This document shows positions 1 to 6,007 of a stretch of 9,142 bases of DNA, piece by piece. The notes under the pieces are model-generated. The model made no database searches, was not told where the DNA came from, and saw only the letters and a program-made list of their open reading frames with translations. The translations under genes were made by a program, and so were the position numbers. This DNA comes from Syntrophaceae bacterium (GTDB taxonomy: Bacteria; Desulfobacterota; Desulfomonilia; Desulfomonilales; Desulfomonilaceae), in assembly GCA_014874425.1 (NCBI GenBank), contig JACWAG010000385.1, forward strand, positions 1-9,142, in the 5' to 3' direction. How positions within the stretch are numbered: position 1 is the first letter of the stretch; every line of letters begins with the position of its first letter.

Positions 1-651
1 AATCAATTGGGTGACCGACGCCTGAGCAGCTATTGCGCCGGCTTCGGAGGGTGTCATATGTCCGTCTACTTTCATGGCGTCGGGCATGGAACATTCGCAG
101 ACCAGCGTATGAGCGCATTGAGCCAACCGGACCAGATTTTCGGAAACGTCGGTATCGCCTGAGATTGTCAATGCCGTTTCTCCGGTTTCAATCCGATAAG
201 ACACAGAAGGAAAGGAATGAGCGGCGGGAGAGGATTTGATTCGAACGCCTTCAATTTCAACTGAATCAGGACATGTGGCCGATACTTCGCGCATAATCAA
301 CCGGTCTTGACTGGGAACTATCCATTTACCGAATAGTTCGACCAGCCTTGCGTAAAATTGTTCCAGCCCGATTGGTCCTATTACATGAAAGGGAGCAGTC
401 CTCATAGGACCGTACGCGTAGTTTGAAGCGAAGAGAAATGAAATAAAATCCGTAACATGGTCCGGATGAAAATGGGTCAACGCTATGACATCGATTTCGC
501 GGTAGTCTATCCCGGCTTCACACATGCGTCTTAACGTGCCTGCCCCCATATCCACGATTATCTTGAGATTAGACGTTTGAATGAACAGGCCGGAAGAGTT
601 TCTATGAAGGGATGGTGTCGCTGTCCCACTCCCAAGAATAGTTAATTTCAT
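1..651 (-). CDS. Metallo-beta-lactamase-fold hydrolase, RNase Z-like (3' end cut off by window edge)
   Basis: Reading leftward from the ATG at 651-649, an uninterrupted frame of 217 codons continues to the edge, so the C-terminus is missing. The N-terminus MKLTILGSGTATPS is typical of RNase Z/ElaC-like and related MBL-fold enzymes. The metal-binding motif HxHxDH is present as H60-F-H62-P-D64-H65. A third ligand histidine is likely H145 (AAHSFPS), the bridging aspartate D166 (SGDTD), and H198 lies in the segment HMTPSEAGAIA, as in RNase Z-type members. The enzyme should be a soluble di-zinc hydrolase; phosphodiester substrates are usual for the family, but the substrate here cannot be read from sequence. 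A GTGAGG ribosome site lies about 7 nt upstream of the ATG. It is transcribed away from the plus-strand cluster and shares the 652-988 intergenic region with it; a functional link is not established. The fold is secure, the exact activity is not. Confidence 0.9.
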   Translation of the reverse strand, partial: MKLTILGSGTATPSLHRNSSGLFIQTSNLKIIVDMGAGTLRRMCEAGIDYREIDVIALTHFHPDHVTDFISFLFASNYAYGPMRTAPFHVIGPIGLEQFYARLVELFGKWIVPSQDRLIMREVSATCPDSVEIEGVRIKSSPAAHSFPSVSYRIETGETALTISGDTDVSENLVRLAQCAHTLVCECSMPDAMKVDGHMTPSEAGAIAAQASVTQLI

Positions 652-692
652 TATCAGGCCTCACTTCGATTCTCAAAAAACGATAGGCATTG

Positions 693-706
693 AAAGCTCA
701 TGCTTT
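693..706. repeat. Small inverted repeat just upstream of the sigma-54 promoter
   Basis: AAAGC (693-697) and GCTTT (702-706) form a perfect 5-bp dyad around TCAT, 9 bp upstream of the -24 element. It lies between two copies of TAGGCAT (684-690 and 710-716). It could be a protein-binding site but is short enough to be chance. Confidence 0.25.
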
Positions 707-715
707 ATGTAGGCA

Positions 716-731
716 TGGCACTGAACTTGCT
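716..731 (+). promoter_or_regulatory. Sigma-54 (RpoN) -24/-12 promoter
   Basis: TGGCAC (716-721), a 5-bp spacer TGAAC, then TTGCT (727-731) match the sigma-54 consensus TGGCACG-N4-TTGCW at every strongly conserved position. The invariant GG (717-718) and GC (729-730) have the required spacing; only the weak G after TGGCAC is T. The predicted start of transcription is near 742, giving a leader of about 247 nt before the gene at 989. A sigma-54 promoter needs an enhancer-binding activator, and an NtrC-type activator is encoded at 1666-3096, making direct autoregulation plausible. Enhancers usually lie 80-150 bp upstream, here inside the start of the divergent hydrolase gene, and I could not identify one. 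Confidence 0.8.
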
Positions 732-779
732 TCTTTCTAAATCTGTTCCATCAAAATTTTTCCTGTTGTAATTCCATGA

Positions 780-840
780 AAAGCTCCGGGTTCCCATGTC
801 CCCTCTTTTAACGCTGCCCCCGGGGCTTTATTTTCTTAAT
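780..840 (+). terminator. Terminator- or attenuator-like hairpin in the sigma-54 leader
   Basis: AAAGCTCCGGG (780-790) pairs over 11 bp, with one G-U pair, with CCCGGGGCTTT (819-829), leaving a 28-nt loop. The descending arm runs straight into a T-rich tract (827-837, TTTATTTTCTT). This resembles an intrinsic terminator, though the loop is long. No plus-strand gene ends upstream, so it would act on transcripts starting near 742, either releasing an RNA of about 95 nt or attenuating the operon. Strand and function are inferred from the T-tract and promoter positions. Confidence 0.5.
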
Positions 841-846
841 ATTAAG
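835..846. repeat. 12-bp perfect palindrome
   Basis: CTTAATATTAAG is self-complementary over 12 bp, directly after the leader hairpin. AT-rich perfect palindromes can be regulator sites, but no cognate protein is indicated. Confidence 0.35.
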
Positions 847-925
847 ACCACTCCATGATGGATTCCGTTCAATCGGAATTATCTTATTACAGGAGAAAGT
901 TCAACTTGTGTGGTATAACAGAAAA

Positions 926-945
926 CTATGGAATGATTTCCATAG
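926..945. promoter_or_regulatory. 20-bp inverted repeat upstream of the first operon gene, possible operator
   Basis: CTATGGAA (926-933) and TTCCATAG (938-945) are perfect 8-bp arms around TGAT. The dyad is 43 bp upstream of the TTG at 989. A TATAAC with an upstream TG (911-919), an extended -10-like sequence, would place a transcription start right at the dyad, as for a repressor operator. The half-site TTCCAT recurs at 746, 772 and 952. As RNA it would form a short stem-loop. Which role applies cannot be told from sequence. Confidence 0.4.
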
Positions 946-988
946 AAGTTGTTCCATATTATGATGATTTTGATGGAGTGGTTTTAAT

Positions 989-1615
989 TTGTCATCTACA
1001 AAAGCAAATGGCCATGGAGATCGGAAGCTATTTTACATTCCCATAGTCCATACGGAAGCGGACATGGGCGCTTTGAGCGAAGCCATAAAAATGGCGTATA
1101 TCAAAAAGATGGGCTTGCAAGCATGGAAAAGAAAAAGAGATCTCATAGAGCGTTTTTGGAAAGAGCTTGAGATCGCTGTCGATAATTTAAATCTCCCATA
1201 TCCCGAAACAAAGATCTATCAAGACGGATTACCGTTATCTGACAGAGGAAACGATCTGGAGATTGTAAACAAACTGGCTTCTGCAGGAAGCCGTAATCAT
1301 GAACTTCTCAAGAAGTTGGTTGAGAAGGGAGCTACGTTGATCGGAACCGAATCTCCCAACCTCCTGTTGGAGGAATACAATCTCGCCACTAAAACTTTCA
1401 ATGGGTCCGAGCCATCAGACGGGGATGAAGCGCAGAAGCTGAAGGCAGAGGAGATTTTGAAAAGGAGAGATGAATTCATAGCTAAAAGGATCAACGAGAC
1501 CCTGAAACCTGGAGAAATAGGGATTTTGTTTATAGGGTCGCTTCACAATGTGATTCCTTTACTTGACCCTGATATCGAGACACTTGCTCCTAACAACCCT
1601 TTGGTCAAGGGATGA
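989..1615 (+). CDS. Conserved protein of unknown function, possible TIKI/TraB/EreA-like fold
   Basis: This 208-codon frame opens with TTG at 989. An in-frame stop at 971-973 rules out a longer form, and the first internal ATG (1063) would remove the KLFYIPIVHTEAD segment, which looks like part of the fold. A weak GGAG (975-978) lies 10 nt upstream. No signal peptide or membrane segment is visible; the middle is helical and charged. I do not recognise a named family. The C-terminal arrangement of R160-D, about 15 residues, then GEIGILFIGSLH (GxxH at 183-186), preceded by a glutamate in GTES (E121) and an early histidine in PIVHTEAD (H21), resembles the spaced GxxH, Glu, Arg and GxxH signature of the TIKI/TraB/EreA/ChaN superfamily. 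That is an inference from motif spacing only. It is the first gene downstream of the sigma-54 promoter and ends 50 bp before the regulator gene. Confidence 0.75.
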   Translation: MSSTKANGHGDRKLFYIPIVHTEADMGALSEAIKMAYIKKMGLQAWKRKRDLIERFWKELEIAVDNLNLPYPETKIYQDGLPLSDRGNDLEIVNKLASAGSRNHELLKKLVEKGATLIGTESPNLLLEEYNLATKTFNGSEPSDGDEAQKLKAEEILKRRDEFIAKRINETLKPGEIGILFIGSLHNVIPLLDPDIETLAPNNPLVKG

Positions 1616-1652
1616 AGGAACACTAGTTTTAGGAATCGGAAAACCGCTTATT

Positions 1653-1657
1653 GGAGA
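1653..1657 (+). promoter_or_regulatory. Ribosome binding site deciding the regulator start at 1666
   Basis: GGAGA is 8 nt upstream of the ATG at 1666. The alternative TTG at 1651 has only an AGGA about 17 nt upstream, too far for good initiation, so the ATG is preferred. Confidence 0.55.
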
Positions 1658-1665
1658 ATGTGCAA

Positions 1666-3096
1666 ATGGGAGCGACAGGCGCCAGGGTCCTAATCGTCGA
1701 TGATGAAAAGGATTTCTGCGACATCTTGTTCCGAGTTGTAAAAAAGGCGGGGTTTACGGCGCTTGTCGCCCACGATGGCGAGATGGCGCTCGAAATGGTT
1801 CGGCTTGGCCTGCCGGACATTGTGCTTTTGGATGTGCGAATGCCGGGAATGGACGGGATCGAAGTCTTGAGAAGGGTCAAGAAATTAAATCCCCCGTTGC
1901 CAGTGATAATGATCACGGCATATTCAGGGGTTCATGACGCCGTTGAAGCCACAAAGGAGGGCGCTTATGACTATTTGCCCAAGCCATTGGACAACAACGC
2001 CCTTTTGCAGAAGATCAGAACAGCAATTTTCGAGAGACGGGTTTCAACCAAGAAGAGCGAGCCAAGTGGGGAACCTAACGATAAACCCGATTTGACCACA
2101 ATGCAACTCAAAACGCTTATGGGGCCGAGCGCCATTGTTGATCAACTAATTTCAGATTTAATTCTGGTGGCGAGTTCAAATTTTTCGGTTGTGATTCAGG
2201 GAGAAACTGGGTCAGGAAAAGAATTGGTAGCCCAGGCTATACATGGGTTCAGCGCAAGATCTGACAAACTTATGGTCCCAGTGGATTGTGGGGCCATTCC
2301 TGAAACGCTTTTTGAATCAGAGGTTTTTGGTCATGAGAAAGGATCTTTCACTGGCGCTATCGCCAACAGGGCCGGAAAATTTGAGATGGCCCACGGAGGG
2401 ACCCTATTCCTGGATGAAATATCCAATATGCCTTTGAGTTGCCAGGCAAAACTCCTGCGAGCGATTCAGGAGAAGACTTTCTTTCGAGTAGGGGGGAGAC
2501 ATCCGATAACCACGGATGTTCGCCTAATAATAGCCACCAATAGGGACCTGAATACAGAAGTGGCCCTGGGACGTTTCAGCCGGGACCTGTTTTACAGGCT
2601 TAGCGAGTTCACGATTGTCATCCCGCCCATTAGGGTCAGGAAGGAAGATATTGTTTATCTGGCGGACCGATTCAGGATGGCTACGAACGAGGAATTGAAC
2701 AAAAACGTCCTGGGCTTTTCGAATTCAGCTCTGGATCTCATAAAGAGCTATTCATGGCCCGGCAATGTCCGGCAGTTGAAAGCGGCTATAAGACGAGCGG
2801 TCCTGCAATCCGCCGAATGGGTAAGTCCGGAGAGTCTTGTTTTGGATGCAGAACAGGCGACGCCAGCCGAGTCTGATTCAGGCGTCTGTGTCGAAGGTGA
2901 CGCCTGGGATGGGCTATCACTTAAGGAAATTGTGCAGAAAACCACGGCGGATGTCGAGAGTAGAATTTTAGCCAAGGTTTTACGAAAAACCGGAGGCAAT
3001 AAGGCGAAAGCGGCGCGTTTGTTGCAAATCGATTACAAAACAATCCACTCAAAGATCAAGCAATACGGCATAAAGCTGTATTCGGAGGAAGAATGA
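1666..3096 (+). CDS. NtrC-family sigma-54-dependent response regulator
   Basis: The 476-residue protein has all three NtrC modules. The receiver domain (about 6-120) has acidic pocket D12-D13, phospho-acceptor D56 (LLDVRMPGMDG), T84 and K106. The AAA+ activator domain (about 150-385) has Walker A GETGSGKE (179-186), the sigma-54 contact loop as GSFTGA (226-231), Walker B LFLDEI (247-252), arginines in RDLFYRL (306-312) and sensor II WPGNVRQL (364-371). A Fis-type helix-turn-helix ends the protein (about 427-466, GNKAKAARLLQIDYKTIHSK). The loop has serine in place of the usual first alanine of GAFTGA. It should hydrolyse ATP to open sigma-54 promoter complexes when phosphorylated, most simply by the kinase at 7613-9094. 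The promoter at 716-731 is an obvious candidate target. Its last codon overlaps the next gene by one base (TGATG), suggesting translational coupling. Confidence 0.95.
   Translation: MGATGARVLIVDDEKDFCDILFRVVKKAGFTALVAHDGEMALEMVRLGLPDIVLLDVRMPGMDGIEVLRRVKKLNPPLPVIMITAYSGVHDAVEATKEGAYDYLPKPLDNNALLQKIRTAIFERRVSTKKSEPSGEPNDKPDLTTMQLKTLMGPSAIVDQLISDLILVASSNFSVVIQGETGSGKELVAQAIHGFSARSDKLMVPVDCGAIPETLFESEVFGHEKGSFTGAIANRAGKFEMAHGGTLFLDEISNMPLSCQAKLLRAIQEKTFFRVGGRHPITTDVRLIIATNRDLNTEVALGRFSRDLFYRLSEFTIVIPPIRVRKEDIVYLADRFRMATNEELNKNVLGFSNSALDLIKSYSWPGNVRQLKAAIRRAVLQSAEWVSPESLVLDAEQATPAESDSGVCVEGDAWDGLSLKEIVQKTTADVESRILAKVLRKTGGNKAKAARLLQIDYKTIHSKIKQYGIKLYSEEE
3084..3088 (+). promoter_or_regulatory. 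Ribosome binding site for the Hsp20 gene, inside the regulator's end
   Basis: GGAGG lies in the last codons of the regulator gene, 7 nt before the ATG at 3096 and 4 nt before the overlapping ATG at 3093. The 3096 start has the better spacing. Confidence 0.6.
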
Positions 3097-3629
3097 TGGC
3101 AAAAAAGACGCGAGACATAGCGCAAGATGATGTAGTCGGGTCCAACGTAGGAGGTATACTCGGCGGTCTGTCAGACCTCGTCCAGAAACTTGCGGACCTA
3201 GCCGAGAAGGGCAAGGAACTTAAGGCAAGTGGTGAATTTCCAGGCTCTGCGGGTGACAAAGAAATGAAGGCTGTCTATGGTTTCAATGTTAAGTTTGGAC
3301 TGGACAAAAAGGGATCTGACCAGATCAAGGTTGAGCCGTTTGGAAATGTTACCAAGGACAAAGAGTCCGGACGCACTGTGGTGCATGAAGTACGAGAGCC
3401 TCTTGTGGATGTTTTCGAAGAAGATGATCACGTCCTGGTTATAGCTGAAACGCCTGGGATAGGACCTAAAGACGTCAAAATTGATTTGAAGGATGATGTG
3501 TTGACGATCTCAGCCTCAAAGGGCGATAAAAAATACCATAAAGAAATCTTATTGCCAAGGATTTGCGATAAGGACAAAATGACGATCTCCTGCAACAATG
3601 GCATGCTTGAAATTAAATTTCTCAGCTAG
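3096..3629 (+). CDS. gvpH: Gas-vesicle-type small heat shock protein (Hsp20 / GvpH-like)
   Basis: A 177-residue protein (178 if the ATG at 3093 is used). The C-terminal 80 residues or so are an alpha-crystallin domain: EVREPLVDVFEEDDHVLVIAE, then TPGIGPKDVKIDLKDDVLTI, then a final strand ending in MLEIKFLS. The N-terminal half has a helical GGILGGLSDLVQKLADLAEK segment and the VYGFNVKFGL and VEPFGNV blocks, which I associate with Hsp20 proteins encoded in bacterial gas-vesicle clusters (GvpH-like) rather than with housekeeping IbpA. There is no C-terminal I-x-I motif. It should act in the cytoplasm as an ATP-independent holdase, presumably for aggregation-prone gas-vesicle proteins. It sits between the regulator (1-bp overlap) and the Cdc48-type ATPase (15-bp gap), which would suit handover of clients to the unfoldase. 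The GvpH name rests on domain layout and neighbourhood. Confidence 0.88.
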   Translation: MAKKTRDIAQDDVVGSNVGGILGGLSDLVQKLADLAEKGKELKASGEFPGSAGDKEMKAVYGFNVKFGLDKKGSDQIKVEPFGNVTKDKESGRTVVHEVREPLVDVFEEDDHVLVIAETPGIGPKDVKIDLKDDVLTISASKGDKKYHKEILLPRICDKDKMTISCNNGMLEIKFLS

Positions 3630-3644
3630 ACCTGGAGGCTGAAA

Positions 3645-5768
3645 ATGGGAAAAAATATCGATGAGCCTATGAAATTAAAAGTCGTTGAAGCCTTGAGCAA
3701 GGACATGGGGCGAGCCTACGCCAGGATGGACCCCGAAGACATGGCAAAGCTAGGGGCAAATGTTGGCGATATTATCGAAATCGTCGGCAAGAGGCGCACA
3801 GTTTGTAAGGCCATGCCCGCTTACAAGGACTTGAGGGGTCAGGCGCGGGTCCAGCTTGATGGTATTTCCCGCCAGAACGCTAGAGCTGGTCTGGACGAAA
3901 ATGTCTCAGTCCAAAAGATTCTCGCCAAACCCGCAGATCGAGTGGTCCTTTCGCCTGTGAATGTGAAGCCTTCAGAACGGGACTTGGAGTACATTGGGAG
4001 CTTGCTGGACGGACTGCCTGTAATGGAAGGCGACATGGTTAAGGCCACCCTTTTTGGGAGCCGTTCCGCTGATTTCACTGTCGAGAGTGTTTCTCCTAAA
4101 GAACCTGTACTGATTAATCCAACGACTCAACTCGTAGTGGGAAAATCCGGGGAGGCCAAAGCGGGGCGCACCATCTCCTATGAGGACATTGGAGGGCTAA
4201 AACCCCAACTTCACCGAATTAGGGAGATGATTGAACTGCCGTTGCGTTATCCGGAGGTTTTCGAGAGACTTGGCATCGACGCTCCGAAAGGCGTTTTGTT
4301 ACATGGACCCCCGGGTTGTGGCAAGACCCTAATAGCGCGCAGCATCGCGAATGAGACTGACGCCAAGTTTTTTACGGTCAGTGGTCCTGAAATTATTCAC
4401 AAGTTTTATGGGGAGAGCGAGGCCCATCTTCGAAAAATATTCGCTGACGCTGCGGCTCAAGGTCCCAGCATAGTTTTTCTCGATGAAATAGACGCTATAG
4501 CCCCACAGCGGGAAAAGGTAGTCGGAGATGTAGAAAAACGCGTGGTCGCCCAGTTGCTTGCGCTCATGGACGGATTGAACAAGCGGCAAAATCTTATCGT
4601 AATCGCGGCCACCAACATACCAAACGCCCTTGACCCTGCATTGCGCCGACCGGGTAGGTTCGACAGAGAAATCGCGATCCCTATCCCGGATAAATATGGC
4701 AGGCAGGAGATCCTTGAAATTCACAGCAGAGGTATGCCGCTAGCCGGTGATGTTGATATGTCTCACCTGGCTGAAATCACGCATGGGTTCGTGGGAGCGG
4801 ACCTGGAGGCCCTGTGCAGGGAAGCCGCCATGATATGTCTGCGGCGCCTGATGCCGGACATTGATTTTGGTATGGCGGGAATTCCCTACGAGAGACTTGC
4901 AAGGCTGGAAGTCCTTATGGACGACTTCAAGACAGCGCTAAAGGAAGTTGAGCCATCTGCAATTCGAGAGGTTTTTGTTGAAGTCCCTGATGTAAAATGG
5001 GAGGATGTTGGTGGCCATTCCAACCTTAAGGAAAGGCTTATAGAAGCTGTAGAGTGGCCATTAAAATATCCCGAAATTTTTACTCAGGCTGGAGTAAAGC
5101 CTCCCAAGGGGATCTTGCTGTCGGGCCCGCCGGGTTGCGGAAAAACGCTCGTAGCCAAGGCCATAGCCAACGAGAGTCGGGTGAACTTCATATCGGTAAA
5201 GGGGCCAGCCCTGATTTCCAAATATGTTGGTGAATCAGAAAAAGGGGTTCGCGAAGTTTTTAAGAAAGCCAGGCAAGCCTCACCGTGCATCATTTTCTTT
5301 GACGAAATTGACGCGTTGGTACCAGCGCGCGGTGGAACGGCCTCCGATTCCCATGTTTCCGAAAGAGTGTTAAGCCAGTTCTTGGCGGAAATGGATGGTA
5401 TAGAGGAGCTTAAAGGGGTGTTGATCCTGGCCGCGACAAACCGAGCGGACATGCTCGATCCAGCGGTCCTAAGGACTGGCCGGTTTGATGAACATTTCGA
5501 GATTCTAGCGCCTGATCAAAAAGATCGCGAAGAAATTTTCGCTGTTCATCTTAAGAATAAGCCTCTTGTAAAGCAGGTCGATATTAAAATCCTGGCTTCA
5601 AAAACCGAGGGATTTGCAGGGGCAGACATCGCCGGAGTGTGCAACCAGGCGGCCTTAAAGGCTGTAAGACGGGCTGTTCAGAAAATCAGAAAAAATCCCG
5701 AGAAGTCTGTCAAAGCCGAATTGACGGAAGAAGACCTTAATGAAGCGATTGACGAAGCCGCCGCTTAG
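3645..5768 (+). CDS. cdc48: Cdc48/VAT-family AAA+ ATPase (two ATPase domains)
   Basis: The 707-residue protein is close to the length of archaeal Cdc48/VAT. Its N-terminal region (about 8-160) resembles the Cdc48 N domain, a double-psi barrel (DPEDMAKLGANVGDIIEIVG) plus second subdomain. D1 (about 176-440) has Walker A GPPGCGKT (221-228), Walker B IVFLDEID (D280, E281) and arginines in RRPGRFD (334-340). D2 (about 448-690) has Walker A GPPGCGKT (494-501), Walker B IIFFDEID (D553, E554) and RTGRFD (610-615), where Thr replaces the more usual Pro. All nucleotide-binding residues are present in both rings, so both should be active. The C-terminus ends in alanines, with no HbYX proteasome-docking motif. 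A GGAGG site 6 nt upstream supports the ATG. It should be a hexameric cytoplasmic unfoldase or remodeller. Such ATPases are uncommon in bacteria; here it is tied to an Hsp20 and GvpF/L genes, suggesting a role in gas-vesicle protein assembly or disassembly, which is inferred. Confidence 0.95.
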   Translation: MGKNIDEPMKLKVVEALSKDMGRAYARMDPEDMAKLGANVGDIIEIVGKRRTVCKAMPAYKDLRGQARVQLDGISRQNARAGLDENVSVQKILAKPADRVVLSPVNVKPSERDLEYIGSLLDGLPVMEGDMVKATLFGSRSADFTVESVSPKEPVLINPTTQLVVGKSGEAKAGRTISYEDIGGLKPQLHRIREMIELPLRYPEVFERLGIDAPKGVLLHGPPGCGKTLIARSIANETDAKFFTVSGPEIIHKFYGESEAHLRKIFADAAAQGPSIVFLDEIDAIAPQREKVVGDVEKRVVAQLLALMDGLNKRQNLIVIAATNIPNALDPALRRPGRFDREIAIPIPDKYGRQEILEIHSRGMPLAGDVDMSHLAEITHGFVGADLEALCREAAMICLRRLMPDIDFGMAGIPYERLARLEVLMDDFKTALKEVEPSAIREVFVEVPDVKWEDVGGHSNLKERLIEAVEWPLKYPEIFTQAGVKPPKGILLSGPPGCGKTLVAKAIANESRVNFISVKGPALISKYVGESEKGVREVFKKARQASPCIIFFDEIDALVPARGGTASDSHVSERVLSQFLAEMDGIEELKGVLILAATNRADMLDPAVLRTGRFDEHFEILAPDQKDREEIFAVHLKNKPLVKQVDIKILASKTEGFAGADIAGVCNQAALKAVRRAVQKIRKNPEKSVKAELTEEDLNEAIDEAAA

Positions 5769-5785
5769 TAAACTGAATCATATAG

Positions 5786-5933
5786 TCTTATACCGTTTCA
5801 CTTAACTGAAAACGACACGGGATTGGGGTTTCCTGAACGAAGACTGGACGGCTTCGCGTCGCTTATAGTGAAGGAGACCCCAGTCCATGCGCTGCGGGTG
5901 GATTCACTGGTTGGAACGCGAATCGGTATAAGA
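5786..5933. repeat. 148-bp element with terminal inverted repeats (MITE-like)
   Basis: TCTTATACCG (5786-5795) and its exact reverse complement CGGTATAAGA (5924-5933) bound the interval. Extending inward, the ends match at 14 of 16 bases. ATAGTC occurs at both borders (5782-5787 and 5940-5945), which may or may not be a target duplication because the left copy overlaps the terminal repeat. The interior is palindromic and has no reading frame. It fills almost the whole space between the Cdc48 and first GvpF/L genes. A non-autonomous mobile or REP-type repeat fits best; copy number elsewhere is unknown. Confidence 0.55.
5821..5885 (+). other. Long internal hairpin of the repeat element
   Basis: GATTGGGGTTTCCT (5821-5834) pairs with 5872-5885 over 14 bp including two G-U pairs, followed after two mismatches by two more pairs. 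Inside it, GACG/CGTC (5847-5850 and 5857-5860) gives a second small stem. There is no T-tract on the plus strand, so it is not an obvious terminator, but in the operon transcript it could stabilise RNA ends or reduce readthrough into the GvpF/L genes. Confidence 0.55.
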
Positions 5934-6007
5934 AACACAATAGTCAGGTTTTGTCTGAATATCCCAACCTGTCTATTCCTGATTTCTCCCTGAAAATGGT
6001 AATTCTA

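Noticed and set aside
33..239. 68-codon plus-strand frame, arginine-rich
   Set aside because: Lies antisense to the MBL-fold hydrolase, whose metal-binding motifs show that the minus strand is the coding one.
684..716. Direct repeat TAGGCAT (684-690 and 710-716) as an iteron or enhancer pair
   Set aside because: Seven-base repeats are expected by chance, and the second copy overlaps the first base of the -24 element; spacing of 26 bp is not a whole number of helical turns.
816..826. GCCCCCGGGGC as a stand-alone hairpin
   Set aside because: It leaves no usable loop; pairing of its right half with 780-790 gives a much longer stem.
855..1046. 63-codon plus-strand frame starting ATGATG in the operon leader, overlapping the gene at 989
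   Set aside because: No ribosome site upstream, no recognisable motif, and it overlaps the better-supported frame by 58 nt. Neither it nor an alternative frame gave a credible N-terminal extension of the 989 protein, so a frameshift was also not supported.
4329..4724. 131-codon minus-strand frame
   Set aside because: Shadow of the Cdc48 D1 domain, which carries intact Walker motifs on the plus strand.
5084..5452. 122-codon minus-strand frame
   Set aside because: Shadow of the Cdc48 D2 domain; serine- and proline-rich composition typical of antisense frames.
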